Shown piece by piece: positions 51,681 through 60,828 of a stretch of 64,000 nt of DNA. A model generated the notes under the pieces. The model ran no database searches and had not been told where the DNA came from. It saw nothing but the letters and a program-made list of their open reading frames with translations. The stretch covers positions 310,001 through 374,000 of the forward strand of contig NZ_JBASBR010000012.1 of NCBI RefSeq assembly GCF_049651205.1, given 5' to 3'. The stretch is from Castellaniella sp049651205. Its GTDB lineage: Bacteria > Pseudomonadota > Gammaproteobacteria > Burkholderiales > Burkholderiaceae_B. The stretch's first letter is position 1. Every line of letters starts with the position of its first letter. Position numbers and translations under genes: made by a program.

Positions 51681-53594
51681 ATGACTACCTCATTTTTGCG
51701 GCATGCCATTGCCGCTGCCTGCCTGTCCGGCGCGTTTCCCGCCACCCTCCTTGCACAAACCCCTGCTGTCACTGTCTTGCCAGACATTGTTGTGACGGCC
51801 AGCCGAACTCCGGAACCCCTGGCCGATGTGGTTGGGGACGTGTCGGTGATCAGCCCCAAGCAACTGGCCGAGGCCCGCGGCGACAGCGTGATTGACATCC
51901 TGGCCCGCACGCCCGGTATACAAGTCAGCACCAACGGCGGGCCGCAAACCGTCAGCAGCCTGTTTTTACGAGGTACCAACACCGCCCACGCCCTTATCCT
52001 GATTGATGGTATGCGGATCAATGGCTCCAGTGCCGGTATCGTCAATTTTGCAGCGATCGATCCAGCCATGCTGGAACGCATCGAAATTCTGCGAGGAGCG
52101 GCCAGCAGCCTATATGGCTCGGATGCCATCGGCGGTGTCATCAACCTGATCACCAAAAAGGGCCAGCAGGATCAGCCACTTTCTGCCTGGGCCAATGTGG
52201 GTTACGGCACGTACGAAACTGCAAAAGCCAGTGCCGGGATATCAGGTGCGTCTGAAAAATGGGACTACAGTTTCTCGACCAGCACCGCCAACAGTAAGGG
52301 CTATGACGCCACACACCCCTATCTGGCCAATGGCAAACGTAATTTCAACCACACCTCCGATAAAGACGGCTATCGCAGCCACTCGGTATCGGGCACGCTG
52401 GGCTACCGCTGGGCCAAAGGCCACCGCCTGGGCCTGACGGCCTACGACAGCTACACCCACGGCGACTACGACAATGGGTTTTCATCCACCGCCAACGTGG
52501 TGGCCCTGTACCGCCAGCAGGCCTACAGCCTGGACAGTACCGATGAAATCCTGCCGGGCTGGCGCAGCCACCTGAAATTTGGTTTTACCCGGGATAACTA
52601 CGATGACCGTGGCGCGCAGGCGGTGGTCAACTCTCTGAAGCGCCACTACAGCTGGCTGAATACACTGGCACTGGGCGATTACCAGGAAATTTCTTTACTG
52701 CTGGAGCGCCAGGAAGAGCGCGTACAAGGCACCACGCATTTTGAGGAAGACGCCCGTAACACCAATGCGGCCGCACTGATTTACAAAGCGGATTACCAGC
52801 GGGTGCATGCCCAGGGCAGCCTGCGCAACGACAATATCTCTGGCTACGGCAACCAGGCCACCGGTAGCCTGGGGCTGGATTTTGATCTGAGCAACGACTG
52901 GCAAGTGGGCGTGGCGGGCAACACCGCATTTCATGCCCCCACGTTCAATGACCTCTATTGGCCATTCCAGGATTTCGGGTTTTTTGGATCGTATGTTGGC
53001 AATCCCAATCTGAAACCCGAGAAATCCCGCAATTTCGAGGCACATTTCCAGTATCAGAATGCAGACACTCGCCTGCGCCTGACGGCCTACCGGAATGTGA
53101 TTGAGAATCTGATCAGCGGCCAGACAGATCCTGTCACGCAGGCATCAACACTGATGAACATCCACCACGCAACGATTCGTGGCCTGACACTCAGTGCCGA
53201 ACAAACCTTGGGCAACACCACCCTGCGTGCCAGCGCCGATTTCCTCGATCCACGCAACGACGATCCGAAACCCGCCGCTGGCTTCACGCCTGCCGAAGGC
53301 TCGATGCTGCCTCACCGGGCGCGACAGGTGTTCCACGCCAGCGTCGAACACCGCATCCAGGCCCTGAAGCTGGGTGCCGAATACCAGTACACGGGCAACC
53401 GCTATGAAGACGCCGCCAACACAAACCGCCTCGGCGGCTATTCCCTGCTCAACCTGACCGCCGCCTACGACTTCAACAAGTCTCTGGGTGTTCAGGTGCG
53501 CTGGAACAACGTCCTTGATAAGGACTATGTGCTGGTGGATGGCTACAACACACCAGGCTCCAACGTGTTTGTAAATCTGTCCTGGAAGATGTAA
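51681..53594 (+). CDS. btuB: TonB-dependent vitamin B12 receptor
   Basis: 637-aa outer-membrane receptor. A signal peptide (about residues 1-25, ending LLAQ) is followed by a TonB box-like stretch VLPDIVVTASRTPEPL. The plug has ILARTPGIQVSTNGGPQTVSSLFLRGTN and IEILRGAASSLYGSDAIGGVINLITKK. The 22-strand barrel ends in NVFVNLSWKM with the terminal aromatic signature nearby. The upstream cobalamin riboswitch and the downstream btuF identify the ligand as B12. The ATG at 51681 is the one immediately before the signal peptide. Confidence 0.93.
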   Translation: MTTSFLRHAIAAACLSGAFPATLLAQTPAVTVLPDIVVTASRTPEPLADVVGDVSVISPKQLAEARGDSVIDILARTPGIQVSTNGGPQTVSSLFLRGTNTAHALILIDGMRINGSSAGIVNFAAIDPAMLERIEILRGAASSLYGSDAIGGVINLITKKGQQDQPLSAWANVGYGTYETAKASAGISGASEKWDYSFSTSTANSKGYDATHPYLANGKRNFNHTSDKDGYRSHSVSGTLGYRWAKGHRLGLTAYDSYTHGDYDNGFSSTANVVALYRQQAYSLDSTDEILPGWRSHLKFGFTRDNYDDRGAQAVVNSLKRHYSWLNTLALGDYQEISLLLERQEERVQGTTHFEEDARNTNAAALIYKADYQRVHAQGSLRNDNISGYGNQATGSLGLDFDLSNDWQVGVAGNTAFHAPTFNDLYWPFQDFGFFGSYVGNPNLKPEKSRNFEAHFQYQNADTRLRLTAYRNVIENLISGQTDPVTQASTLMNIHHATIRGLTLSAEQTLGNTTLRASADFLDPRNDDPKPAAGFTPAEGSMLPHRARQVFHASVEHRIQALKLGAEYQYTGNRYEDAANTNRLGGYSLLNLTAAYDFNKSLGVQVRWNNVLDKDYVLVDGYNTPGSNVFVNLSWKM

Positions 53595-53597
53595 GCC

Positions 53598-54470
53598 ATG
53601 CCGATACGCGTGTGCCTGCGCAAGCTGCTGCCCCTGCTCCTCCTATGCCTGCCGCTGCAAGGCGTGCTGTGGGTAGCTCCGGCACACGCCACGCAGGATC
53701 ACACGCCACGCATCATTACCCTGGCACCCCACGCCACCGAGCTGGTGTTTGCCGCAGGGGCAGGCGCCGACATCGTGGCCACCGTGCAGCACAGCAACTA
53801 TCCGGCAGCGGCGCAGCACATCCCGCGCGTGGGCAACGGCTTCCAGTACAGTGCGGAATCCATCCTGGTGCAACATCCCACATTGGTGATTGCCTGGTAC
53901 CCCACTGACGCCAGCCGCGCCCTGGCTGACACGCTGGGGCGCCTGGACATCCCGTTGATATACGCCAATCCACAAACGCTGGAAGATATCCCGGCCCTGA
54001 TCCGCCATCTGGGCGCACGGCTGGGCACCCAGGCCCGCGCCCGGCAAACGGCCAGTGCACTTGAAGCGCGCATTGCACGTCTGCAGCCGCTGGCCCCGCC
54101 GGCACCCACTGTTTTTATCGAGATCAGCGCCGACCCCCTGTTTACGCTGGGCAACGACCCCTTGGTCAACAATATGCTGTCTCATTGCGGCGCAAGCAAT
54201 CTCTATGGTTCACGCCGCATTGCTGCGCCCCAGGTAAGCCTGGAATCCGTACTGCACCTGAACCCGGACGCACTGATCTTGTCGCCCCCTGATCCGGCAT
54301 CCGGACGGGCGCGTGCGCAATGGTGGGCCCGGCACGGCCTTGAAGCCGCCCGGGCAGGTCACGTCTACACCATCAATCCAGACTGGCTGCACCGGCCCGG
54401 GCCACGACTGATCGATGCTGCTGAAACACTCTGCCATGATCTGCAAGGCCTCAGGGCTGCTGCGCAATAA
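53598..54470 (+). CDS. btuF: Periplasmic cobalamin-binding protein
   Basis: 290-aa ABC-type metal/cobalamin substrate-binding protein. The signal peptide LLPLLLLCLPLQGVLWVAPAHA is followed by RIITLAPHATELVFAAGAG and later blocks typical of the BtuF/FhuD fold (SAESILVQHPTLVIAWYPT, NNMLSHCGASNLYG). It lies only 3 bp after the btuB stop, hence the same riboswitch-controlled transcript. The permease and ATPase genes btuC and btuD are not adjacent. Confidence 0.88.
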   Translation: MPIRVCLRKLLPLLLLCLPLQGVLWVAPAHATQDHTPRIITLAPHATELVFAAGAGADIVATVQHSNYPAAAQHIPRVGNGFQYSAESILVQHPTLVIAWYPTDASRALADTLGRLDIPLIYANPQTLEDIPALIRHLGARLGTQARARQTASALEARIARLQPLAPPAPTVFIEISADPLFTLGNDPLVNNMLSHCGASNLYGSRRIAAPQVSLESVLHLNPDALILSPPDPASGRARAQWWARHGLEAARAGHVYTINPDWLHRPGPRLIDAAETLCHDLQGLRAAAQ

Positions 54471-54583
54471 AGCCTATCACCGAGCAGCACAGAGATAGAC
54501 CGGACGAGGCCCTATAAATGGATTATCCTTGTGTGTGGCCGCCCCGTGCGGCCGCACCTATTGAAAGACAGCCATCGCACACT

Positions 54584-55387
54584 ATGACCACACCAGACAC
54601 CCTCACCATTGCCAACCGCAGCTTTCAGTCTCGCCTGCTGGTGGGCACCGGCAAATACCGGGATTTTGCGCAAACCAAAGAGGCCATCGAGGCCAGCGGC
54701 ACAGAAATCGTCACCGTTGCCATCCGGCGCACCAATATCGGGCAAAACCCCGGCGAGCCCAATCTGTTGGATTTTTTATCCCCGGATCGCTACACCATCC
54801 TGCCCAACACAGCCGGCTGTTATACGGCTGACGACGCCGTGCGCACATTGCGCCTGGCCCGCGAGCTTCTCGACGGCCACAATCTGTGCAAACTAGAGGT
54901 TCTGGGCAATGCCGGCAATCTGTTCCCCAATATGCCCGAAACTCTGGCAGCGGCCAAAACCCTGGTGGACGACGGCTTTGATGTAATGGTGTACTGCAGC
55001 GACGACCCCATCCAGTGCAAGATGCTTGAAGATATCGGCGTAGCTGCCGTCATGCCCCTGGCCTCGCTGATTGGCTCAGGCATGGGCATCATCAACCCCT
55101 GGAACCTGCGACTGATCATCGACCAGATGTCCGTCCCCGTGCTGGTGGATGCAGGCGTCGGCACAGCATCAGACGCCGCGATCGCCATGGAACTTGGCTG
55201 CGACGCCATTTTGATGAACACCGCTATCGCCGGTGCCCGAGACCCCATCCAGATGGCACACGCCATGCGCCTGGGTGTACAGGCCGGGCGCATGGCCTAT
55301 TTGGCGGGCCGCGTCAAACGTAAATACTACGATGCCGACCCCAGCTCTCCGTCCGAGGGGCTGCTGCCTTCCACTCGCGCTGCCTGA
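54584..55387 (+). CDS. thiG: Thiazole synthase
   Basis: 267-aa TIM-barrel enzyme forming the thiazole phosphate of thiamine from deoxyxylulose 5-phosphate, dehydroglycine and ThiS-thiocarboxylate. Landmarks are LLVGTGKYRD, the Schiff-base Lys in NLCKLEVLGN near residue 102, VMPLASLIGSGMGIINPWNL and DAGVGTASDAAIAMELG. Start at ATG 54584. The sulfur carrier gene thiS, usually just upstream, is not present here. thiD follows after 4 bp. Confidence 0.95.
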   Translation: MTTPDTLTIANRSFQSRLLVGTGKYRDFAQTKEAIEASGTEIVTVAIRRTNIGQNPGEPNLLDFLSPDRYTILPNTAGCYTADDAVRTLRLARELLDGHNLCKLEVLGNAGNLFPNMPETLAAAKTLVDDGFDVMVYCSDDPIQCKMLEDIGVAAVMPLASLIGSGMGIINPWNLRLIIDQMSVPVLVDAGVGTASDAAIAMELGCDAILMNTAIAGARDPIQMAHAMRLGVQAGRMAYLAGRVKRKYYDADPSSPSEGLLPSTRAA

Positions 55388-55391
55388 GCCC

Positions 55392-56225
55392 ATGATCCCC
55401 AACACCCTTTCCATCGCTGGCGTCGACCCCTCCGGAGGGGCCGGCGTATTGGCCGACGTCAAAACCATGAGTGCCCTGGGTGCCTATGGCATGGCCGTCG
55501 TGGCTGCCCTCACCGCGCAAAACACCCAGGCAGTCACCCATATCGCCGCCCTTGCCCCTGATTTCGTCGCGGCGCAGATCGACACCCTGTTTGCAGATAT
55601 ACGGATAGACGCCGTAAAAATCGGCATGCTGGGGCAAGCCGGGGTTACCCGTGCGGTTGCCGAGCGCCTGGCTCACTGGAAACCTCCTCATGTGGTGCTC
55701 GACCCTGTCATGGTGGCCAAAAGCGGCGACCACCTGCTGGAGCAGCAAGCCGTCTCGGCACTGCGAGAAGAGCTCATCCCCCTGGCCACCATCATCACAC
55801 CCAATCTGCCCGAAGCCGGCGTTTTGCTGGGCCAAAGCCCGGCAGATAGTCTCAAGGAAATGCGCCGCATGGCCGAACGCCTGCGCCGCTTGCTGCCTGA
55901 CGACGGCACGCGCTGGGTATTTTTAAAGGGTGGTCATCTGCCAGGCAATGACACCATTGATCTCCTGCACGATGGCGACCGCCTGATCGAGCTGCCTGGC
56001 AGACGCATTGACACACCCAACACGCATGGCACCGGCTGCACTTTGTCTGCCGCCCTGGCAGCCTTGCTGCCCCGCACCGGCAACGTGCCCGACGCCGCGC
56101 AACAGGCCAAGCAATACCTGCAAAAAGCCATTGCGGCATCCGGCCAACTGCAGGTGGGCTCGGGGCACGGCCCCGTACAGCATTTTCATGCCTGGTGGCC
56201 CAATAACGGGTCAGCAGCCCACTAG
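55392..56225 (+). CDS. thiD: Hydroxymethylpyrimidine/phosphomethylpyrimidine kinase
   Basis: 277-aa ribokinase-fold enzyme of the pyrimidine branch of thiamine synthesis. Motifs are LSIAGVDPSGGAGVLADVKTMSALGAYG at the N-terminus, VVLDPVMVAKSGD and the anion hole DTPNTHGTGCTLSAALAALL. The start ATG at 55392 is 4 bp after thiG. The two genes form the only thiamine operon seen in the window; the Nudix/ThiE-like fusion lies 25 kb away. Confidence 0.94.
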   Translation: MIPNTLSIAGVDPSGGAGVLADVKTMSALGAYGMAVVAALTAQNTQAVTHIAALAPDFVAAQIDTLFADIRIDAVKIGMLGQAGVTRAVAERLAHWKPPHVVLDPVMVAKSGDHLLEQQAVSALREELIPLATIITPNLPEAGVLLGQSPADSLKEMRRMAERLRRLLPDDGTRWVFLKGGHLPGNDTIDLLHDGDRLIELPGRRIDTPNTHGTGCTLSAALAALLPRTGNVPDAAQQAKQYLQKAIAASGQLQVGSGHGPVQHFHAWWPNNGSAAH

Positions 56226-56248
56226 CCCCCGATGGCCAAACGCTGGCC

Positions 56249-56271
56249 TATAATCGATGCACGTTAACCCT
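56249..56271 (+). promoter_or_regulatory. -10 box and GTTAACCCT element upstream of the PCMT-like gene
   Basis: TATAAT at 56249-56254; GTTAACCCT at 56263-56271 sits close to the expected transcription start. It shares nine bases with the AGGGTTAACCCT palindromes elsewhere in the window. Confidence 0.45.
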
Positions 56272-56285
56272 AAGGCTTACGCGAC

Positions 56286-56966
56286 ATGAACGTCAACGAC
56301 ATCCCCGATGCCGACCGCGCCCGCTTCAATATGGTCGAACAGCAGATCCGCCCCTGGAACGTCCAGGACGAACGCCTGCTGCAGGCCGTGTTCGATATCC
56401 CACGCGAGCACTTTGTCCCGCCCCAGCTGCGCGCGCTGGCGTTTGCCGACACCGAGCTGCCGCTCATCATCGATGGCGTAGACACCCGCGAGCACATGCT
56501 CTCACCCAAGGTAGAAAGCAGGCTCATCGAAGAGCTGCATCTCACCGCCTCCGACTGTGTACTGGAGATTGGAACAGGATCGGGCTATCAGGCCGCCCTG
56601 TTGTCCCGGCTGTGTCAGCAAGTCACCACCATCGAAATCGACAGTCGGCTGGCCGCCTTTTCCCAAGGCAACTTTGCGCGCAACCAGATCAACAACATCG
56701 TCCAGGAAACCGGCGACGCCCATGCGGGCTGGGGGACAGCCGAATACGATGCGATCCTGATCACCGGATCCGTGCCCACAGTGCCCGACGCGCTCAAATA
56801 TCAACTGGCTGTAGGCGGCCGTCTGATGGCCATCGTGGGCCACAATCCCATCATGACCGCCTGTCGTATCACGCGCACCAGCGCAGCCAACTTCGAGACC
56901 GTCCAGATTTTTGATACCTGGACCAAGCCGTTGCGCGGCACTGCGCGCTCGCGATTCAAGTTTTAA
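56286..56966 (+). CDS. PCMT-family (protein-L-isoaspartate O-methyltransferase-like) protein
   Basis: 226-aa SAM-dependent methyltransferase. Visible: FNMVEQQIRPWNV, REHFVPPQLRALAF, HMLSPKVESRLIEEL and the SAM-binding loop VLEIGTGSGYQAALLSRLC, followed by VTTIEIDSRLA. This is the short betaproteobacterial form; whether it repairs isoaspartate is unproven. It ends 11 bp inside the opposite-strand adenylyltransferase gene. Confidence 0.88.
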   Translation: MNVNDIPDADRARFNMVEQQIRPWNVQDERLLQAVFDIPREHFVPPQLRALAFADTELPLIIDGVDTREHMLSPKVESRLIEELHLTASDCVLEIGTGSGYQAALLSRLCQQVTTIEIDSRLAAFSQGNFARNQINNIVQETGDAHAGWGTAEYDAILITGSVPTVPDALKYQLAVGGRLMAIVGHNPIMTACRITRTSAANFETVQIFDTWTKPLRGTARSRFKF

Positions 56967-57444
56967 GGCGGATTTTATCCAGCAGGCTGGTGGTCGAGCG
57001 CTGGTGCTCAAACGGAATAGCCAGCGCACGCCCTCCCCAAGACCGCACCACCGCCGTCTCGGGCAGGGTTTCCATGTCGTAGTCGCCACCTTTTACGATC
57101 ACATCCGGTTGCAGCGCCTGAATCAACTGCAACGGGGTGTCTTCGTCAAACCAGGTAACCACATCAACACAGCTCAGCGCCGCCAGCAAAGCGGCCCTGT
57201 CTTCCATGCGGTTTAACGGACGATCGGGGCCCTTGCCCAGGCGCCGCACAGACGCATCGGTATTGACGGCCACCACCAGGCTGCCCCCCAGCTGTGCCGC
57301 CTGATCCAGATAAGTGACATGACCGCGGTGTAAAAGATCAAACACCCCATTGGTGAACACCAGCGGACGTGCCAATGATCCATCGGCCACTTGGCGCAGG
57401 CAGGCCTGGGGCGAGAGCACCTTGGCATCAAATCTCGCGATCAT
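56956..57444 (-). CDS. rfaE2: D-glycero-beta-D-manno-heptose 1-phosphate adenylyltransferase
   Basis: 162-aa nucleotidyltransferase making ADP-heptose for lipopolysaccharide. Contains VFTNGVFDLLHRGHVTYLDQAAQLG with the HxGH site, VAVNTDASVRRLGKGPDRPLN and the terminal STTSLLDKIR. It corresponds to the C-terminal half of E. coli HldE, encoded here as a separate gene. The ATG at 57444 overlaps the ubiB stop (ATGA). Confidence 0.93.
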   Translation of the reverse strand: MIARFDAKVLSPQACLRQVADGSLARPLVFTNGVFDLLHRGHVTYLDQAAQLGGSLVVAVNTDASVRRLGKGPDRPLNRMEDRAALLAALSCVDVVTWFDEDTPLQLIQALQPDVIVKGGDYDMETLPETAVVRSWGGRALAIPFEHQRSTTSLLDKIRLKT

Positions 57445-59006
57445 AGGGCGCCTCCATGAACAATCGCCCAGACCGCCACACCCAGGCCAATCGCCAAAAT
57501 GCCACAAAGCACCCCCAGCAACCGCTGGGTACCCTGTTGCGCCCGTCGAAGCTGCTGGATTTCGGCTCGCATGGCAGGCGTGAGATCAGGCTGGCTTAAG
57601 CGGCCATACACCAGTCGGGGAAGCTGAGGCAAAATCTGCGACCACTGGCTGGCTTCTTGATCCAGACGCTGACGCAGACCGCGCAGGCCCACCCGCTGAT
57701 GCATCCAGCGTTCGAGAAAAGGTTTGGCGGTTTGCCAGAGATCCAGCTTGGGATCCAGCTCGCGTCCCATGCCCTCGACATTGAGCAGTGTTTTTTGCAG
57801 CAACACCAGCTGCGGCTGGATCTCGACGTTAAACCGGCGCGACGTCTGAAACAGGCGCAGCAATACCTGCCCGAGGGAAATCTCGGCCAGAGGGCGATCA
57901 AAATAAGGCTCGCACACGGCCCTCACCGCGCCTTCGAGCTCTTCTTCACGGGTATCGGCCGGCACCCAGCCGGACTCGATGTGCAACTGTGCCACCCGAC
58001 GATAGTCGCGATGAAAAAACGCCAGGAAATTCTGCGCGAGATAGTTTTTATCGAATTCGGACAAAGATCCTACGATGCCGAAATCCAGGGCAATGTAGCG
58101 CCCCAGGGTATCGGGATGATCGGACACCAGAATATTGCCGGGATGCATGTCGGCATGAAAAAAGCCGTCCGAGAACACCTGCATGAAGAAAATCTCCACG
58201 CCCTGGCGGGCCAGCAAAGGGATATCCACACCCAGCTGACGCAGCTGCTCGACCCGGCTGATGGGCACACCGCGCATCCGCTGCATGGTAAACACCTGGC
58301 TGGTGCAATACTCCCAGACAACCTCAGGCACCATCAAAAGCTCGGCACGGCCTGTCTCAGGCCCAAAATTGCGGCGTAACTGGCTGCAATTGGCGGCTTC
58401 CCGGATCAGGTCAAGCTCGTCGTGCAGATAGTTATCAAACTCGGCCACCACCTCGCGGGGCTTGAGACGCCGCCCATCCGGCATCAGACGCTCGACCAGC
58501 CCGGCCAGTACCCGCAACAAGGTGAGATCGCGTTCGATGGCGTGGCGCATACCCGGACGCAAGACCTTGACCGCAACCTCCCGGCCATCATGCAGGACAG
58601 CAAAATGCACTTGGGCGATCGAGGCAGAGGCCACCGGATCGCGCTCGAAGTGGGCAAACAGGGCTTGTGGCGCAGCACCCAAAGCTTCCTGGATAATCTG
58701 CGCCGCCTGCTCGGAAGGAAACGGCGGCACGCGGTCTTGCAAAAGCGCCAGCTCGTCGGCAAGGTCGGCCGGGATGAGATCGCGACGCGTGGACAAGACC
58801 TGGCCAAATTTGACGTAAATGGGGCCCAGGGTTTCGAGAGCCAGGCGCAGGCGCTCGCCACGCGGGCGGCGGGGCCGCCAGCCCAGGCAAACAATGCGCA
58901 GCAAGAAGTGGGCCAGAGGATGCTGCAAGCTGGAGAGCACGAGCTCGTCGAGGCGGTAACGCAAGGCCACCACCAGGATAGATATCAGGCGCAGCAGCGT
59001 AATCAT
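57441..59006 (-). CDS. ubiB: UbiB atypical kinase/ATPase of ubiquinone synthesis
   Basis: 521-aa ABC1-family protein. The family signature KxGQ appears as YVKFGQVLSTRRDLIP (near residue 67), followed by the Ala-rich loop ASIAQVHFAVL, the nucleotide-binding Lys in EVAVKVLRPGM, HADMHPGNILV and ALDFGIVGSL. The membrane anchor is at the C-terminus, in LLGVLCGILAIGLGVAVWAIV. It is translationally linked to ubiJ upstream and the adenylyltransferase downstream by 4-bp overlaps. Confidence 0.94.
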   Translation of the reverse strand: MITLLRLISILVVALRYRLDELVLSSLQHPLAHFLLRIVCLGWRPRRPRGERLRLALETLGPIYVKFGQVLSTRRDLIPADLADELALLQDRVPPFPSEQAAQIIQEALGAAPQALFAHFERDPVASASIAQVHFAVLHDGREVAVKVLRPGMRHAIERDLTLLRVLAGLVERLMPDGRRLKPREVVAEFDNYLHDELDLIREAANCSQLRRNFGPETGRAELLMVPEVVWEYCTSQVFTMQRMRGVPISRVEQLRQLGVDIPLLARQGVEIFFMQVFSDGFFHADMHPGNILVSDHPDTLGRYIALDFGIVGSLSEFDKNYLAQNFLAFFHRDYRRVAQLHIESGWVPADTREEELEGAVRAVCEPYFDRPLAEISLGQVLLRLFQTSRRFNVEIQPQLVLLQKTLLNVEGMGRELDPKLDLWQTAKPFLERWMHQRVGLRGLRQRLDQEASQWSQILPQLPRLVYGRLSQPDLTPAMRAEIQQLRRAQQGTQRLLGVLCGILAIGLGVAVWAIVHGGAL

Positions 59007-59623
59007 GAATGCCTCTTCAGGCGCTGCACCCGCTGATCGAGTGCATCAAGCCGTTTACCCAGGCTTTTTACCCCGGCAGATATCTGGCCAAGGGCCTCAT
59101 GCCGGACGGCCAGACCGGACTCATCTGCGAGATATTCGGACACGTTGTCGCGGGCACGCCCGGCAGCCACCTTGGCACCAGATACCAACTGACGGCTGCC
59201 TTGTACCAGACGCACCGCCATCACATCCCCCACTACGCCGGCCAGGTCACTCTCCACATCCCAGCGGAGATCTCGGGCGAGATCGGACACCAGGTGTGCC
59301 AGGCCGGCATCTCCCTGGATATGCGCCAGTGCCGTCACCCCAGCCAGCCCTTGGGATGCCCAGGCACCAGGCAGCTCTTTGAGGCGCTGGGCTGGAACCG
59401 AGAGGGTCACGTTGGGCACGATGGCAGGATCGCAGCGCTGCACCAGGCCTTGCGCCGTAATGCTGAGTTGCAATGACCAGATACCGGCAGAAAGACGCAC
59501 TGACTTGCCGGCATGCGCCGACAGGCGCTCTTGGGCCCAGGGCTCGCGTTGCACCAGCGTATTAAAGCCACGCAGCAGTACAGCCGTGGGCGGGGGTAGG
59601 AAAGAAGGTAGGGGCAGCTTCAT
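59003..59623 (-). CDS. ubiJ: Ubiquinone synthesis accessory factor UbiJ (SCP2 domain)
   Basis: 206-aa protein with an SCP2-like lipid-binding domain (RLSAGIWSLQLSITAQGLVQ, then IPGAWAS-type loop and ALAHIQGDAGLAHLVSDL) and a coiled coil at the C-terminus (SLGKRLDALDQRVQRLKRHS). Its position between ubiE and ubiB is the usual ubiEJB order of proteobacteria. The stop overlaps the ubiB start. An in-frame extension to 59644 is possible but adds only seven residues. Confidence 0.85.
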   Translation of the reverse strand: MKLPLPSFLPPPTAVLLRGFNTLVQREPWAQERLSAHAGKSVRLSAGIWSLQLSITAQGLVQRCDPAIVPNVTLSVPAQRLKELPGAWASQGLAGVTALAHIQGDAGLAHLVSDLARDLRWDVESDLAGVVGDVMAVRLVQGSRQLVSGAKVAAGRARDNVSEYLADESGLAVRHEALGQISAGVKSLGKRLDALDQRVQRLKRHS

Positions 59624-59698
59624 GCACAGGCAACCGAAAAACACGCGCTACGCGGGTGCGCAGGAACCTCAGTTTACCGGTTTTGCCTGGGGCTTATC

Positions 59699-59724
59699 GG
59701 CAGGGCACGCAGCGCTGCCCTGCC
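59699..59724 (-). terminator. Hairpin between the Tim44-like gene and ubiJ
   Basis: GGCAGGGCA and TGCCCTGCC form a perfect 9-bp stem with an 8-nt loop, ten bp after the Tim44-like stop. No T-tract. Confidence 0.45.
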
Positions 59725-59733
59725 AAACCACCT

Positions 59734-60687
59734 TTAGTTACCCTGAGGATTCAGCTGTTGGATACCTGCCAGCAGCCAACCCTCACCGTCGGCCTTGTAG
59801 AGGTTCCAGACTTCTTCCATGCGGAAGGCCTCGGCACCCTCAGCTTCGCGCAGCATGCCCGAATAACGCACGCTAGCCAGGTGGCCGCCGGCCACGGTTT
59901 CGATACCCAGGAGCTCCGCGTTAAGCAACACGATTTCGGTGTGATTGCTTTCGTCGGGCTGCGGCAGGCGCGGCGTGATCTCTGCCAGGAGATCGTCGGT
60001 GAGCAAGGCCTTTAGCGCCTCGCGATCTCCGGCATCCCAAAGCGCCTGTACCCGGGTAAATTGCTGCTTGGCCTGTACCAAAAAGGCGGGGATGTCGAAA
60101 TCGGCTGGAACAAACCAGGAGGGGTCAGGTGCATCGACAGACGGGACAGCCTGAATGACCGGCGCCGCGGACGCCGAAGCGGCTGGCGTTGACCCCCATG
60201 CGGGGCCCTGCGAGCTCTGGGAGGCGGACTGGCGATAGCTGTTACCGCCCTGTGCCGCCCCAGCAGAAGCCAGAGGACTTTGAGCACCCCGCAGACGGCG
60301 CACCAGAAACATCACGGCAAAGATCACCAGACCAATCAGCAAGGCACTGGAGAGGAACTCAAGCAAAGCCCCCGATAGCCCAAGGCTGGACAGCAGCGCT
60401 GCAATGCCCAGACCGGCAGCAATACCGGCCAGAGGCCCCAACCAGCGGGACATGCCCGACTTGGCTGCAGTGGCGCCAGCAGCCGACGTGGTGGCGGCGC
60501 GCTGAGTAGTGGCGGCTGCAGGCGGTGTGACGGCCTGACGCTGTTTGATGACATTGGTGGACTGACGGCCAAAGCTGAGACCTCCGCCCATCCGGCGCGC
60601 CTGGGCGTCGGACGTAACAGCAAGCATCATCAGTGCGACGGACAGCATCAGGGCGGCCATCAGCCAGCGAGGTAATTGGAAGGTCAT
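59734..60687 (-). CDS. Tim44-like domain membrane protein
   Basis: 317 aa. A signal-anchor (LMAALMLSVALMMLAVTSDAQA) is followed by RRMGGGLSFGRQS, an Ala/Thr-rich linker, a second hydrophobic region with glycine-zipper character (LAGIAAGLGIAALLSS, then LLEFLSSALLIGLVIFAVMFLVRR) and the C-terminal Tim44-like lipid-binding domain ending in WLLAGIQQLN. GGAG stands 5 nt before the ATG. The usual position between ubiE and ubiJ in Burkholderiales; the function is not established. Confidence 0.88.
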   Translation of the reverse strand: MTFQLPRWLMAALMLSVALMMLAVTSDAQARRMGGGLSFGRQSTNVIKQRQAVTPPAAATTQRAATTSAAGATAAKSGMSRWLGPLAGIAAGLGIAALLSSLGLSGALLEFLSSALLIGLVIFAVMFLVRRLRGAQSPLASAGAAQGGNSYRQSASQSSQGPAWGSTPAASASAAPVIQAVPSVDAPDPSWFVPADFDIPAFLVQAKQQFTRVQALWDAGDREALKALLTDDLLAEITPRLPQPDESNHTEIVLLNAELLGIETVAGGHLASVRYSGMLREAEGAEAFRMEEVWNLYKADGEGWLLAGIQQLNPQGN

Positions 60688-60713
60688 GAGATCTCCGGAG
60701 AAGAATCGGTTTC

Positions 60714-60744
60714 GGTTGTTGTCAGCCACAAGCTGACAACAACC
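60714..60744. other. 13-bp perfect inverted repeat upstream of the Tim44-like gene
   Basis: GGTTGTTGTCAGC, loop CACAA, then GCTGACAACAACC. It ends 27 bp before the ATG and 85 bp after the ubiE stop. No T-tract, so it may be an operator or an mRNA leader hairpin rather than a terminator. Confidence 0.5.
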
Positions 60745-60828
60745 TGAACGTCGTAAATTACCATAGTTTTGCAAGGAAAGGGCCACGCAAGGTGGCCCGG
60801 CAGGTGGAGAAGACAGCAAGGTGGCCGC

